From Pelecanus crispus (lineage: Eukaryota; Chordata; Aves; Pelecaniformes; Pelecanidae): 64,000 nt of DNA. Shown here piece by piece: positions 13,636 through 25,529 of the stretch (its first letter is position 1; the number at the start of each line of letters is the position of its first letter). The notes beneath the pieces were generated by a model. The model saw only the letters and a program-made list of their open reading frames with translations, ran no database searches and was not told where the DNA came from. A program made the position numbers and the translations under genes. Location of the stretch: assembly GCF_030463565.1 (NCBI RefSeq), contig NC_134649.1, positions 39,209,044 to 39,273,043 of the forward strand, read 5' to 3'.

Positions 13636-13725
13636 TTTAGTGGTGGACTTGGTAGTGTTAGGTTAATGGTTGGACTGGATGATCTTAAAGGTCTTTTCCA
13701 ACCTAAACGATTCTATGATTCTATG
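13636..13725 (+). mobile_element. CR1 3' end fragment
   Basis: This is a severely 5'-truncated CR1 insertion on the plus strand. The segment contains the characteristic GGTTGGACTGGATGATCTTA block, then the TTTTCCAACCTAAACGATT block, and ends in two copies of the ATTCTATG octamer at 13710-13725. CR1 elements in birds end in such octamer repeats rather than poly-A. No coding sequence is left. Only the extreme 3' UTR of about 90 bases is recognisable. Confidence 0.9.
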
Positions 13726-16114
13726 TTTATTTTACAAAATGTTCTGCAGTGTTGATGAGTTTCAATGCATGTGGAGATAATGGCAACTGTCCTTATGTGC
13801 TTGTTCATAAAATATGATCTGAAAGCAATCAATGAGATGGTGAGACTTTCTTTAAAACACCAGAATGACAGTTAAAAATATTAGTAGGGGATTTTTTTTT
13901 ATTAAGCACATAACCAATCTTCATGTAAAGAAAGATGGCTTCAGCTTGCATTGAGGAAGTAATTAACTCATCAGCTGAAAGTTAACCTATTCAAATGGTG
14001 TTCCTGAAGGTAAAGGAAACTGAGTATGTTCTAAGTTTGTTCATGAGAAATATGCCCATATAAGAATTTATTGATCTGATATTTTCCTGAAATAATAACA
14101 AGGTGTACAAAAGGTACAAGGGTGCAAACCCTATGCAGAACCCTCTCTGAAACTTTATATTGGTGGTAAAGTCCTTGATTAAAAAGTTTAAATTTGGCTG
14201 TCTTAATTCAGGTCAGATTACCCTATCTTAAAGGTGTAGGTTTTGGTCTTTTAATAAGCTGCCTTCTCTGAAAACACTGACAAGGAGGTCAGATAATAGC
14301 CTCAAATTTTCTTATGCATCATTAGTCTGCTATCTACCTGGTCTTCTGCTTATAGGATATACTTGGAAATTAACAGTGCAATAAATGTAAGCAGGCTTAT
14401 ACGAAGGAGAGGTGGTAACCAGAGCTTCCATAATATGCTATATTATGCTATCTAAACCTAAAGAAACACAGAGTAAATTATTTTGTTATCAACAGAATCT
14501 GCTGGTCATTTGAAAAACAGGCTTTTTATATTTAGTTTCTCAAATATGGATCTAAGATGTGTTTGCTGATGCCTGCTGAGGGGCATATGCCTGGTGGAAG
14601 TTTCCAGAGTACCTTGTGCATCCTACTCTACCAGAAATATTACATGAAACCTGTTTGCAGAAACCCTGAGGGGCAAATGTTGATTAAAGCCTCTGAAGTT
14701 CTGTCAGAAACAATGGAAAAAATCAGCATAAGCTGTTTGCCGTTTCTGTCATCTAATACAGAGTCAAACCTAAAGACATTAAATTTATCTGGTTTTTCTC
14801 TAATCAGAGTACTCTTACCCTCTTTGTGTCTGCAGGGTAGCTGTCCTGCCTTCCAAGAAAGAACAATTATTGCTCTGAAAAAAAAAATATTTCTGGCCTC
14901 TTCTGGGCACAAATTTTTTCTTCTACTTTTTGCTTATTTCAAATATTACAACCTGGAAAGTTATTCCACTGACCAGGGACACCACAGGAATTCCTTAGCT
15001 TTGAACAACTCCATCATCATCTCTTCTTCTTGCTTCTTTCCTGCTGAGTGTCTGCTGGGATGAGCTGGTTCATGGTCATGGCTGGGTAAGAGTGGGTCCC
15101 TTCTGCCTGAGAGGGAGGCCATTAGAGGATGGCCATTTTGTGAAAACCTGCTCCTGAAAACTGTATTTACTAGATCAAAAACATGTTACCTTAGATTTTG
15201 TGCTATCTGACGGATTGATCTCATAGTAAAAACACTGCAGAAAAGTAGGTTAATAAAGATTTTGTGTTGTCTTTTAATATTATCCTTAGCATTCATTTTT
15301 TAGTTTATTTTTCTCAGCAGAATATGGTAATATAAGTTGCTGTGTTTCAGATGTAATATTTGAAAATATTTTTAAGAAATCATAAAAAGTGCCATCTCTC
15401 AAAAAACAACCTGTCTCTAAATTCAGGTCATGCACTTCATTTCACATGGAGCAAAATTTTGCAGCTAATACGAGCACGTTTACTTCTCTCGGATTGTTTG
15501 CCAGACTAAACCATCCATTACATGACATGTCGTTTGTATAGACAATCCATGTGTGAACTGGGGCTTCTAGATACCCCTTTGGGTTCTGTAAACAGAGATT
15601 TAACTGATCATTTCAATGTTGTTTTCTTTGTCAAGAGGAGTTTAAACCCCGTCCTCTGCTGGCAAGCTTCCCTCCTAATTGCAGCAAAGTAGCATTGTCA
15701 ATGTCATTGTAATGTGGCTGATAGTGGCAGCCTTTTAAATGGCAATCCCCGCACAAGGCACAGAGGAGAAGCCCCTGCCCTCTGGAACCTGCTGTATAAA
15801 CAGATAAATGTATGTTGTGTGTATAACTAGTGTGCCAGGTCTTGCAGAGTAGTCATTTGTGGCTTTTACAGAAAGGATCTGTCTTGTAGGGCTGATTGAA
15901 TAAAAGGCAAGGGGGCAGGGGATGCACCTAATGAAGGCAGAACCAGAGGCATATGAGATGGACTAACAAGCATAAAGATGTGAACAGACAAAATGGCAGG
16001 AATTCTGAGGCAGAACATGTGGACAAATATAATAAAAGATACCTAGTATACAGGCAGGGCAGAGACATAAAGGTCTGGATTTGCTGCCAAAGATGCCAGA
16101 AGAATTTGGGTATG
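13726..16114. other. Gene-free interval
   Basis: About 2.4 kb of AT-rich unique sequence. The longest open frame (14557-15063, plus) has no recognisable domain or homologue and is judged a chance frame. The block at about 15640-15790 is more complex and less AT-rich than its surroundings. Confidence 0.6.
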
Positions 16115-16200
16115 TTCAATCCCTGCCCACTGCAGGGGGGTTGGGCTAGATGATCTCTCAAGGTCCCTTCCAACCCAAGGCATTCTATGATTCTATGATT
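16115..16200 (+). mobile_element. CR1 3' end fragment
   Basis: Plus-strand CR1 3' terminus. It shows CCCTGCCCACTGCAGG, GGGTTGGGCTAGATGATC, AAGGTCCCTTCCAACCCAAG and then an ATTCTATG repeat, ending at 16200. It is less diverged than the copy at 13.6 kb and belongs to a different sequence type (GGTCCCTTCCAACCC rather than GGTCTTTTCCAACCT), so the two insertions come from different CR1 subfamilies. Confidence 0.93.
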
Positions 16201-19200
16201 AGAGTTGAGCTGGTGGTTGGGCAGGGAGCAAGAGGGCGGTTAATTATGCTCTTTGCAAAGAATTGCAACTGTGGGATGGGGTTTGCTGGGGAAGTTGTCA
16301 AAAATGAAAACAGACAAAGGACAGAGAAACATTTTAGCCACAAAATTTTGAAGGAAAATTAGGTACTTTTTAAAAAATTGTGGTGGAGAAAAAACAAAAG
16401 GAAGTGCGTATTAACAGCAGTGTGGATATGCCAACAGAACAAATCAGAAGTCCTGAGACTGCACTGAGATTGTGAGCCTCAATGACAGGATAAATGCTGC
16501 ATTTTTCGCATGCAAGCTGCCAGAAAAAATAATTACACTTAATTTATGGTTTTCATTTGAAGATATATTCAACAGTTCTCAAAAGACACTCCTATGTCCA
16601 AAAGCACATTCCAAAAGTTCCTATCCCCTCTGGTAGGAGTAATTGTCCTCTTTTGTAACTTATAAAAACATGTTTGGTCTCTTCTCATACCTGCCTTTGG
16701 TACACAAGTTTAGCAAATGCAGACATTGCTGTGCTGTTTTTCGGCGAGGTGAGTTATGATTACAGCATAGGATATGAGCATCTTACATTGATAAGATTTT
16801 TCTGCAAGTCACCATGAGGTAACAGGAAGTGTCTGTTTTAATGATCTTCACTGTTTAAATTTTTATTGGATTCAGCTGGGGTTTTTTATAGTGCTTGATT
16901 AAAGTTCACAGAAAAGATGAATTTAAAAGACTACAGGTTTGTTAGATCTGCTACAGCTTGCCAGTCACTCTGTCAAAATTTTCCACTGTGTACTTCTCAT
17001 AGTTCTGTGTGGTCTAAATTTAATTGACTGAAGATGAGAAGCATTATTACGGATCTGTCATTGCAGCCACTCTTCATATGTTTCACTAGCTGGAATGAGC
17101 AGTCACTGGGTTTGTTTCTGACCTAATTCACAATGATGTAAAACAGCAGTGATTTCACAGAAGAGGAAACAGATTTAGCTGGTGAGAAAGCAGAACTGCG
17201 CTCATTGCTGCTCCAGTAACGCTCATTTACAGGTGAGTAGAAGAGTAAAGTCCATTGTTAAAACACTAAATTTCAAGTATGTAGGAACAGAGGTATATTA
17301 CACAAGCTGTTCAGCTGATATAACAACATAATTCATCTTTTTATTTCACTGACTCTATTAAGACAATACTGAGAAAAAGAAAACAGTCTGGGCTTTACAG
17401 CCTAGCCTCCTTATAATACCTAATTGTCTCACCAGAAGCAAAGGTCTAAAGATCAAAAAATGGACAGAGATGTATTTAACATACCAGGTTACAAGAACTG
17501 GTAATGTTAATTTGGGGTATTGAAATATTTTAATTCCACTGGTCTCATTTTAGTAAATTCATGACAATTAATTTATATGTTGATATTTGGATTTGTCTGT
17601 GCATTGATTTATCAAGTATGTCTTGTTTATTAAATTCCCCTTACTGATAAAAGACAATTACTTGTTCAGGTAATTGATTTAGAACATGGTATAGACCGTT
17701 GTCAGCTGATACTGTGCCAAGAGTTATAGTACAAATGAATACACAGAGGTTAAGTACAAATTAAGGCACAGAAGTTTGCGTGCCTTATTGTTGCTCCACC
17801 AAATCAATATATGAAGTAAGACCATGGCATCCACCAGGACTGTAACAGGAATTTGTCTGGAATACAAATGTACAGTACACTGCTGGCAGGACAGGGGTTT
17901 TTTAATGCATATGGTTTGTCTTAATAGGTGACTTTGAGAGAACAGAAGGCACTATGATCTTAGCAGGAGCATGCAGGGAGAGTTGAGACTGTCATCCTGC
18001 CTCTGTTAAATTGATTGTAATGTGATGGACTGGGTCTCTTTCTAGTCTGGGGCAATCTCAAAATTTCCTGAGAGTCTTCCTGCAAAATGCAAATGTGAGA
18101 TTGAAATGAGGAGTCTTGTGTGCATAGCCATTAGCAGTCTTTTTAGGCCTGTAAGATAGGAAGTAAGAGGGACTGAGACACCTTAAAACAAAGCCCTTGT
18201 CAGAACAGAAATGTCCAGCTTCCTGTCAGCACCAACAGTTAAATGACTTGGGAGCTTTTAAAAAAATTGCTTGGCCTGGAAACAGGAGCTGTAAGCATCT
18301 ATGCTCTCCTAGTTAAAGAAAACTCTGTGAAGTCACTGGAGAAGGATGAGAACAAACATGGTACTTGTTAACAGGCAAGTGAATATTGTCCTCTGCCCTC
18401 ATAAATTGAAAGTGGTGGGTAGTGATTTACTGCAGAGGAAGAGACAGTCATAGTATGACATGGCATGTTGCTTTTCCAAATCAGATTTTTAATATTATAT
18501 AAATATTATTAAATTAATCGCTAAAAGGGTCAAATTAAGGTTTGGATTTTTCTTCCTTAATTACTTAATGTCTTTCCTAGTTACTTCAGTAGCTTTTACC
18601 TGACTGAGGTAAAAAGATTAGCTGTATCTATAAGGTTGTTTCATCCAAAGTCATGAAATGTCTCTAGCTTTCTCTCAGAATGTGGGCTTATTTTGCATAG
18701 TGTGTGCATCATATCTTCTTACTGCATTGCTTCTCCTACTTAGAGTATTTCCATTTGACAGAGAAGATCCACATTAGAATTTGAAAATTAGGATTTTCAA
18801 ATTTTCGTCCAAGTTCTGAAGACAAAGACTCAGACTTGTCTTTAACAGAATTTGTATCTTGGGCCTCTGGCCTCAGTGCTTGCAGAAGGACAAAACAATT
18901 TTCAAACATTTCTTGCAATAAAGATTTCCAGTTTGCTTTAGCTTTTTTGGCCTTTAAAAATGTGTTTTCTACTGTATTTTGTACTAATTATTTGTTGTTT
19001 TTTTCACAAGAGTGCTCGAAGAAGGCAAAGTGTAGCTAATAAACATGCAAATGTGTTCACAGGAAAGTTTGTGCCAGAAATTTTAATAGGTTGCTGTTCT
19101 GCTCCTGGTTGAGTAAATCACAGTGGTTACTCTAACTTTCTTCCTTTTTTCAAGTTTGGTTAACCAATGATGGAGTGGAAAAGAACTGCGCGACAGGAAG

Positions 19201-22200
19201 GTTGCCAGCTCAACATCTACAACTGAAAACATTAAAACAAAAGTCCCTCTGACTTTTCCCCAAACAGAAATCTACCTAATGTGACTTTTGTTGTCTAATT
19301 TTAAATACCCAATTGGAAGAAATTTGATTAATGAGTAATTAATAGCCTTTAAAAAAAAATGTTGCTGTGGTAAAATAATATTTGGGAGGGTTTTTGTGTG
19401 GGAAAATTTTTTTCAGTTTTTTTGATTGCAAGAAATTAGTCAGCAAATTGTGTAATAGTGAAGTTTTACTGAAATGTGCTTCTCCATTTCAGGCTTAGTT
19501 ATCCTAAATACTTCTCACTTCTCTCAATAGTATCCTTCAGTCTCTTTGCCTTTCTTTCTCTGTCTCTTTCTCTCCCTCCACGTGGCCTCTGAAAGAAATA
19601 ATACCTGTGACACAGAACACTTCAAGCATATGGTGGTCTCGCTTCTAGATTTTGAGTAATAAGAAAAAAAAATTCAAAGACATAGCTGTGTTACGTTCCA
19701 CCACTTACCTTCCACTGGCAATGTTCAGTATTGATTTAAAAGACTAAAGACATGGACTGTGTATACTGGTGCTGACCCCAGCATCACCTCACCTGTCCTC
19801 AGTTACAAGCTCACCCTTCCCTCTGCATTATGTGTGATGCATCATGCTTATCTGTGTAGGTGTTCTTTAGGAGCCTACACCTGGCTCATGTACTGGGGCA
19901 AGACCACGCATCATTTGTCCTGCTCCTCAGGACAAAGATTGAGAGCTCAAATTTAGTTCTAATGCTTCTACTATGACAGAGACAAAAATAAAGCATATTT
20001 CAGAGCTAGTTCAGCTAGTCAACTGGGAGAATATCACAGGTTACATCAGTTCATGTAATATCCTCTACTACGAACACTGACTTTCCTTCCCTCCCTCACT
20101 CAAAATAAAATGAGTCTTAGAATCTGTATTGCCAAACATGAAATTATCCTGCAAAGAACTGGATATTAGGTCTGTATTCCCTAAAGTATTAAATAAATTC
20201 GGGTCAAATTCAACAGGACAAATGCCACTGGGAAGATCTAATTAGATTTTTATACTTTTGTAAAGCACCCTTTATTTCTGAAAAAGCACGTGGCTACTAT
20301 TACATTTCTCAGCAATAGTATTTACAGAAAAAAGATGTTCATTTTGTGTGTGATATAGAAACTTAACGCAGAAATCAAATTTTTTAAGAGCTATTTAGAC
20401 TGCACAGCAAGCCAAACAGAGACATCATTGCTGTGACTGACCTACAGAGTACTTTTTGGTAAAGAAAAATTGGTGTGCTGATGCTTATTCTGTCAAAAGA
20501 AAAAGGACAAGCTGAAAACCCTGTTAGTAAATACACAGATAAATGCCTCGAGACTTGCCTCAAGCGTTCACTTTTGCTACTTTGTGATGTGGTGGGGTCG
20601 CCTGTAGATCCAACTTGCTAAGAGATTTTCATTTAAGTACCAGTTGCTGTGGTAACAGCATGAAGAGCAGATCAAATGCATGCCAGGATGAGATGGGTTT
20701 CTCTAAGAACTCCACATCTGTGAACAATTGGCAGTGACCCAATTCCAAAAGGTTATCAACACAGATTGGCACTGCAGATGACTTAACATTGCCTTCTGCA
20801 GGGGTCTGGACCTTGTTTCTGGTCCCCAGGGGTTCTCATGAATTAGCAGCCCTGGGGTTTCTTCAGAAGCTCATGGACTTCCCACAGAGGAAATGCTGGT
20901 GGATTAACAGAAGTGATACAGTTTCATACTCACATGTTTATGCTGCCTTCTTATTGTCAAGGGCTGGGCTAGCCCGAGCCTTGGGCTCTGTCAAAATGTT
21001 GAGTAATTATCACATGATAATCACACACTGCAGTTTCTCCCAGGCTTAATCTGATTTCTGCACTGTAGTTGCTTACAACCCACTTAAATTCTACCCACAT
21101 GTAGTTTAACTGATAAAACTGATTAGATTCAATTTTCCATGATCAGAGCTATGTTATGTACAAGGTTCATCAGCAAATATTTGATCTTCACTGAGGTATT
21201 CTTGGTTGATTCTTGTGCATTTAAAACTGGCTTACTGGGTTCTTATATTCATAAGAATATAATAAGTTGAGTTAAAATCATAATAATGGTCCAGTGCTTA
21301 CTGTTTAGTAAAATCCTGAGTTTCCCTTCCTGTTTTGGAAGGTTTGGTTTTCTGTTTGTTTTTTGTTTTCCTGAGAAATGTGTGAAGGGAGTGTGTGTGT
21401 CGTGGTTTAGACACAATTATATGGGCTGGGCCAGTCAATGTCCCAACTTTATCTGGAAAGGGGATGGAAGGCAACTCCTTAAACACTGCTTATTTCCCTT
21501 CCTGTCTTACCTCCAAAATAAGTTCCATCATGCTGATTTGTTTAATCCTGATGCAATCTCAAGTATGTTGAGGGTTTTTAAAGAATAATGCTATGTCAAA
21601 GATTTTGGGGTATCTGTGAATACTTGTAAAACAAAGTCCTGCCTGTTCTGTGTAGTCGATGCATGTTCTTTGCCCCCTGGCCTGGCAGCAGTGTGTTGGC
21701 AGCTTCACAGCCATGCAGTCTGGTAGATAAGATGGCATGGATCTTGACGTAGAGGGGTTAAAGTCTACTTTTTAAAAAATACATTTTATATTTGATAACA
21801 ATACATCAGAAGTCCATTCACAGAATTGAGGAAAGTTCTCTTTTCTGCTTTAAACTGCTGCATACTTAATACTTTGGGGTACTGTGTTAGGGAACTTATG
21901 CCCAGCTGTGCCTACATGGGTATGCCATGTAGGTGTCAAGTTGTTTTCTGGTCTTCAAGCCTATTGCTTCCTGGCCTCACCAGAAGGTGTTCAGCCCATG
22001 CAAATGGCAGGTGATTTTGGACTCCTAACATTTTTTTTGTCCCTAGTCAGCAAGTACAGTTCTAAAAATATCTCTGTCAGGAGGCTGGGACTGTGTCTCC
22101 ACATCAATTAGGTTCTGTCAGCTCTGCCAACCACTTAAAGCAATTAGATCTGAGAACATGCTAGCTAAATTTATATGGAGCACATTCTTTCTTCCTGCCC

Positions 22201-24280
22201 CTTGCTTGCATATATTAGATTGAATTGCAGCTGGAGATATACCACTAACACAACGTAGGCATCAGAGAACACACTGTGCCTCCAGCAAGTGCTCCGGGCT
22301 GTTTGTTGAGGGCAGCTTCCCTGTTTCTCTTGACGCGCTCAGCAGATTTGTCTGCCTGTGTCGTTGAAATGAACCACAGTTTGCTGGTCCTCACAAGAGA
22401 CAGGCTGCACTTATCCACGAAGAGAAGTTTCAGAAGTGATTAATTTCTGCATTTTTAGCTTTGTGCTTTGAACATATAGATGAAGAGAAAAAAAAGCCAG
22501 AGAGGAGCAGACCAAAAGAAACAGCAGAGCTCTGAAAAATCCCTGGAAGCAAACAGGGAGACTGGGGCACTTATAGGACAATGTCAGTGAGTGAGCTGGT
22601 AGAGTAGTCCATTTACATTCTTCTGGCTTTGGACCTGATTCCATGTGAATGCAGCAGGTCTGGGAGACGTTCTTATGTCGGACTCAAAGCGTTATAATGT
22701 CCAGACCTTATGACGGAAATGGTAGGTGTTCAGCTTAAGTTTAGTATTTCCAAAGAGTCAGAGCTCAACCTGTGATATTTGAGTTTCAGGCAGGCTGCTG
22801 GCTTTGTGCTGGCTCAAGATGCCACGTATTTGTGTTTGTCAGTAGGCTCAGCGGTCTGTGTATGTACAGCTACAGTGCTTAAGTCCCCATGGTAAAATGC
22901 TACCTCATCTTCAGCTGAGACTGGCTTTGCTTTTCTAAGGTTAATTTAGTTGTTGCTTGCTGAAGTTGTTCACTGCCTTGCAAATGGAATAAAATTACCA
23001 AGTGATGGATTCTTCCTGTGGCAATATGGCAAAAAATTATTCCCCAGAGAGGAATCCACACGCAGTGTCTGCATCACTTAAAGCGCCATTCACGACCTAT
23101 TTTGGGGAGCTGACGGGTCTTAGGTCTCCTGAGTGTCATCTAGTCTGGGATGAGTTGTATTCACAGAAAATTACTAAATCAGCATTAAGATTGTTTCATA
23201 GATCATCTTGATTCCTTGATCTTCCAGTGCAAGCTGTTCAATAAAGCTCCGGGCTATTTAGGAGAATTTGCTGGCTGAGACCCTTCTTGATAACACTCCT
23301 GTGCTTGTTTCCTGACTGCTTTTGAAGGTATCTGAGAAGCTTTTAAAAATGATCTTTGTATCTTGCTGTGCAGTTAAAGCTCTAAGTTTCTCACTAGCAT
23401 GTACAGATGTTTCTTGGATATTGGCAACAGCTAGAAAATGGGAATGTGTAAAAAAAAAACATTCCCATTATAAGCTAGTGGATCTTCCCTTTTCTTCAGC
23501 TGTTTTTTGTCTGTTTCCATTGTCTGTAAAATATACTGCACCATGCAGTGAGCAGTGAGCAGCTCTCGAGCAAAATGTATCCATTGTAGAAAATTAGGAT
23601 AATCTGAATTTCAACAAGATTCAGATCTAGCTTTTTGAATCACTTAATGTTGACCTTTTCAGGATGTTAGAGAGCACCTGTGAATTGGAATAAATGCCCA
23701 AATAAATACGCAGAGTTCATTCTATGTAAAAAGCAAAGAAGAAAGGCTCATCATTTAGGTCCAAATCTGAGTTAGAAAAAAAATCCTTCTAATTCTAGTA
23801 TCTATTTAAATGTTTTCTTGGGTTTGACTTTTATTTTTATTTTTTATTTATTTTACCTTTGTTTTTACTTTCCACCATTCTCTGAACTGGTTGCTGTCTG
23901 TACACAACAGCACTGAGCTATTTAGTGTGGAGAACCCAGGACAAGTGACACTTCACTTTTGCACTGGATGAGCTGCTGAAAAAAGAAAATGGCAGCGTCA
24001 TTTGGAGGAAAAATAAAGCAGAAAAGGGTAAAGCAAGAACAGGGTGGAGTTCTTAGTTTGGAATCTTGATTTGGAGCTCTGCAAGCATATTTATAGATAG
24101 TGAAGGCTTTAACCTTAATAGTGTTCCCTTTTACTATGTTCACAAAATATTACTTTTGTATCTTTACCACATTCATCCATCTTTGAAAACCCATCTTGAA
24201 ATACCAAAAGGCAGAAAAAGCTGATGTTGCTGAGGTCACTGACATTGACTCTTACCTGGAAGGTTTCTTAGGAAGAGAAT
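16201..24280. other. Gene-free interval
   Basis: About 8 kb without a supportable gene. Open frames are up to about 100 codons and lack recognisable domains. It holds a T-rich simple tract at about 23828-23862, a potential hairpin at 23430-23479 and an AT-rich palindromic patch near 18490-18520. No CR1 terminus was found here. Confidence 0.65.
23430..23479. repeat. Short inverted repeat (potential hairpin)
   Basis: The arms AATGGGAATGT (23437-23447) and ACATTCCCATT (23459-23469) are perfect 11-base reverse complements around an 11-base loop that is mostly A. CTAG on each side (23431-23434 and 23475-23478) can extend the stem past an internal loop. Whether it is transcribed is unknown. Confidence 0.6.
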
Positions 24281-24525
24281 GTAGCATATGAACAGCCATA
24301 ATAAGGCAGACTAGAGGTCCATATAGCCTCTTATAGAGTCCAATATAGAGGAAATTAAAAGGATAGGGAAGGCCAACCATGACAGTCTTCCAATACATCT
24401 TCATAGCATCCAGTGCATTGTAGTATTGCTGCTATTTGAGCTTTAACTAGGACCTCAGATGGATTTTTCTGTCTTGAGTTTGCTTAATTGCTTTTTGAAC
24501 CTGTAAAAAATTTAGTTGAACTTGT
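24281..24525 (+). mobile_element. Very old sauropsid dispersed-repeat remnant
   Basis: The block ATGAACAGCCATAATAAGGC followed by AGACTAGAGGTCCATATAGCC, and about 180 bases later TTTTTGAACCTGT, matches in order and spacing a dispersed repeat I know as very common in turtle and crocodilian genomes. That repeat has a 'gaacGGCCATACTGGGTCAGACCAAAGGTCC' type opening and a 'TTCTTTTTGAACCCTG' block. This copy is highly diverged, as expected for an insertion predating birds. I am unsure which LINE or SINE family it belongs to. A repeat-library search would decide. Confidence 0.45.
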
Positions 24526-25508
24526 ACTGCTGTGAAATACAAGAAATTGAATTCTGAATGAGCTGCTGCATTCAGAAACATAAGGATCAGTTCAGAGTAA
24601 AGAATTAATCCCAGCTGCTAAGCCTGCCACCATGTGCTAAATATACTTAAGAATAATCCTTTGCTGCACATGTCTGGAGTTGCGTAGTAGGCAGTGGAAA
24701 GAAAGAAGAAAGGTACCTTGTGTGAAATCCAGAGCCAGGGTGCAAGCTTTGCAAGAACAGCTGTTCTTCTGGTGAAAGACTGAAAGATTTCACATCCTGC
24801 TTTACTAAAGAGAGTTGCTTCCAAAGCAGAGATTGCTGCCCATCGAAGAAAAGTGAACCTTTCATATTACACGCACACAAAAAATGCATCTATCAGTTAG
24901 ACTGTGCTTAGCTGGCTTTTGAATAGGAATTTGCTTTGTGATGCAGCTTGGGTTTCTGAAAAGAATTTCATTACAAATACTAGACAGTAGCACTGACTTA
25001 CTTCTTCCCTGTTCTCCTTCTAGCTAGCTTGCTGGTACTGTGCTCCATGTACATCCCACTCAAAACTAAACTGGAAAAGTCAATGATGCTTTCATTGTCA
25101 AAGTTCTCTGCTTGTTTCCGTATTTGGCACCAATGTTGTTTTTTAAAAAAGTATCTGTATTTGAAGTTTTTCATTGAAACTTAAATTTTCATGAAGACAA
25201 TGAAGAGAAATTTTGGTGGAAGAAAATGCCTTTTGATCGATTACAGTTATGAGGTTTTACTTACTCATCACAGATCCTTTATTCAGCCTCTAATCTTTTT
25301 TCTAAGGATTATGAGAGAAAATTCTTACATGTATTTTTATAGTACCAGATACTAATAACTAAGATCTAGCAAAATAAAAGGTTCAGAATGCTTTTTGAGC
25401 ATGATGCTGTGGATGAAAGCAGCCTGCAAGATGAAATATGCCTGTCTCCTGGAAAGTAGATCGTTTGTAAGCCTTGAGTTTTACCTTTGCATTTTTAGTG
25501 TGAAGTTT

Positions 25509-25529
25509 GGGGGGGGGTGGGGTGGGGTG
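25509..25529 (+). repeat. G-run tract with G-quadruplex pattern
   Basis: G9-T-G4-T-G4-T-G, satisfying the four-runs-of-G pattern with one-base loops. Such sequence can fold into a G-quadruplex as single strand. No gene lies next to it. Confidence 0.7.

Noticed and set aside
14557..15063. 168-codon plus-strand frame
   Set aside because: No domain. A minus-strand frame of similar quality lies over the same bases.
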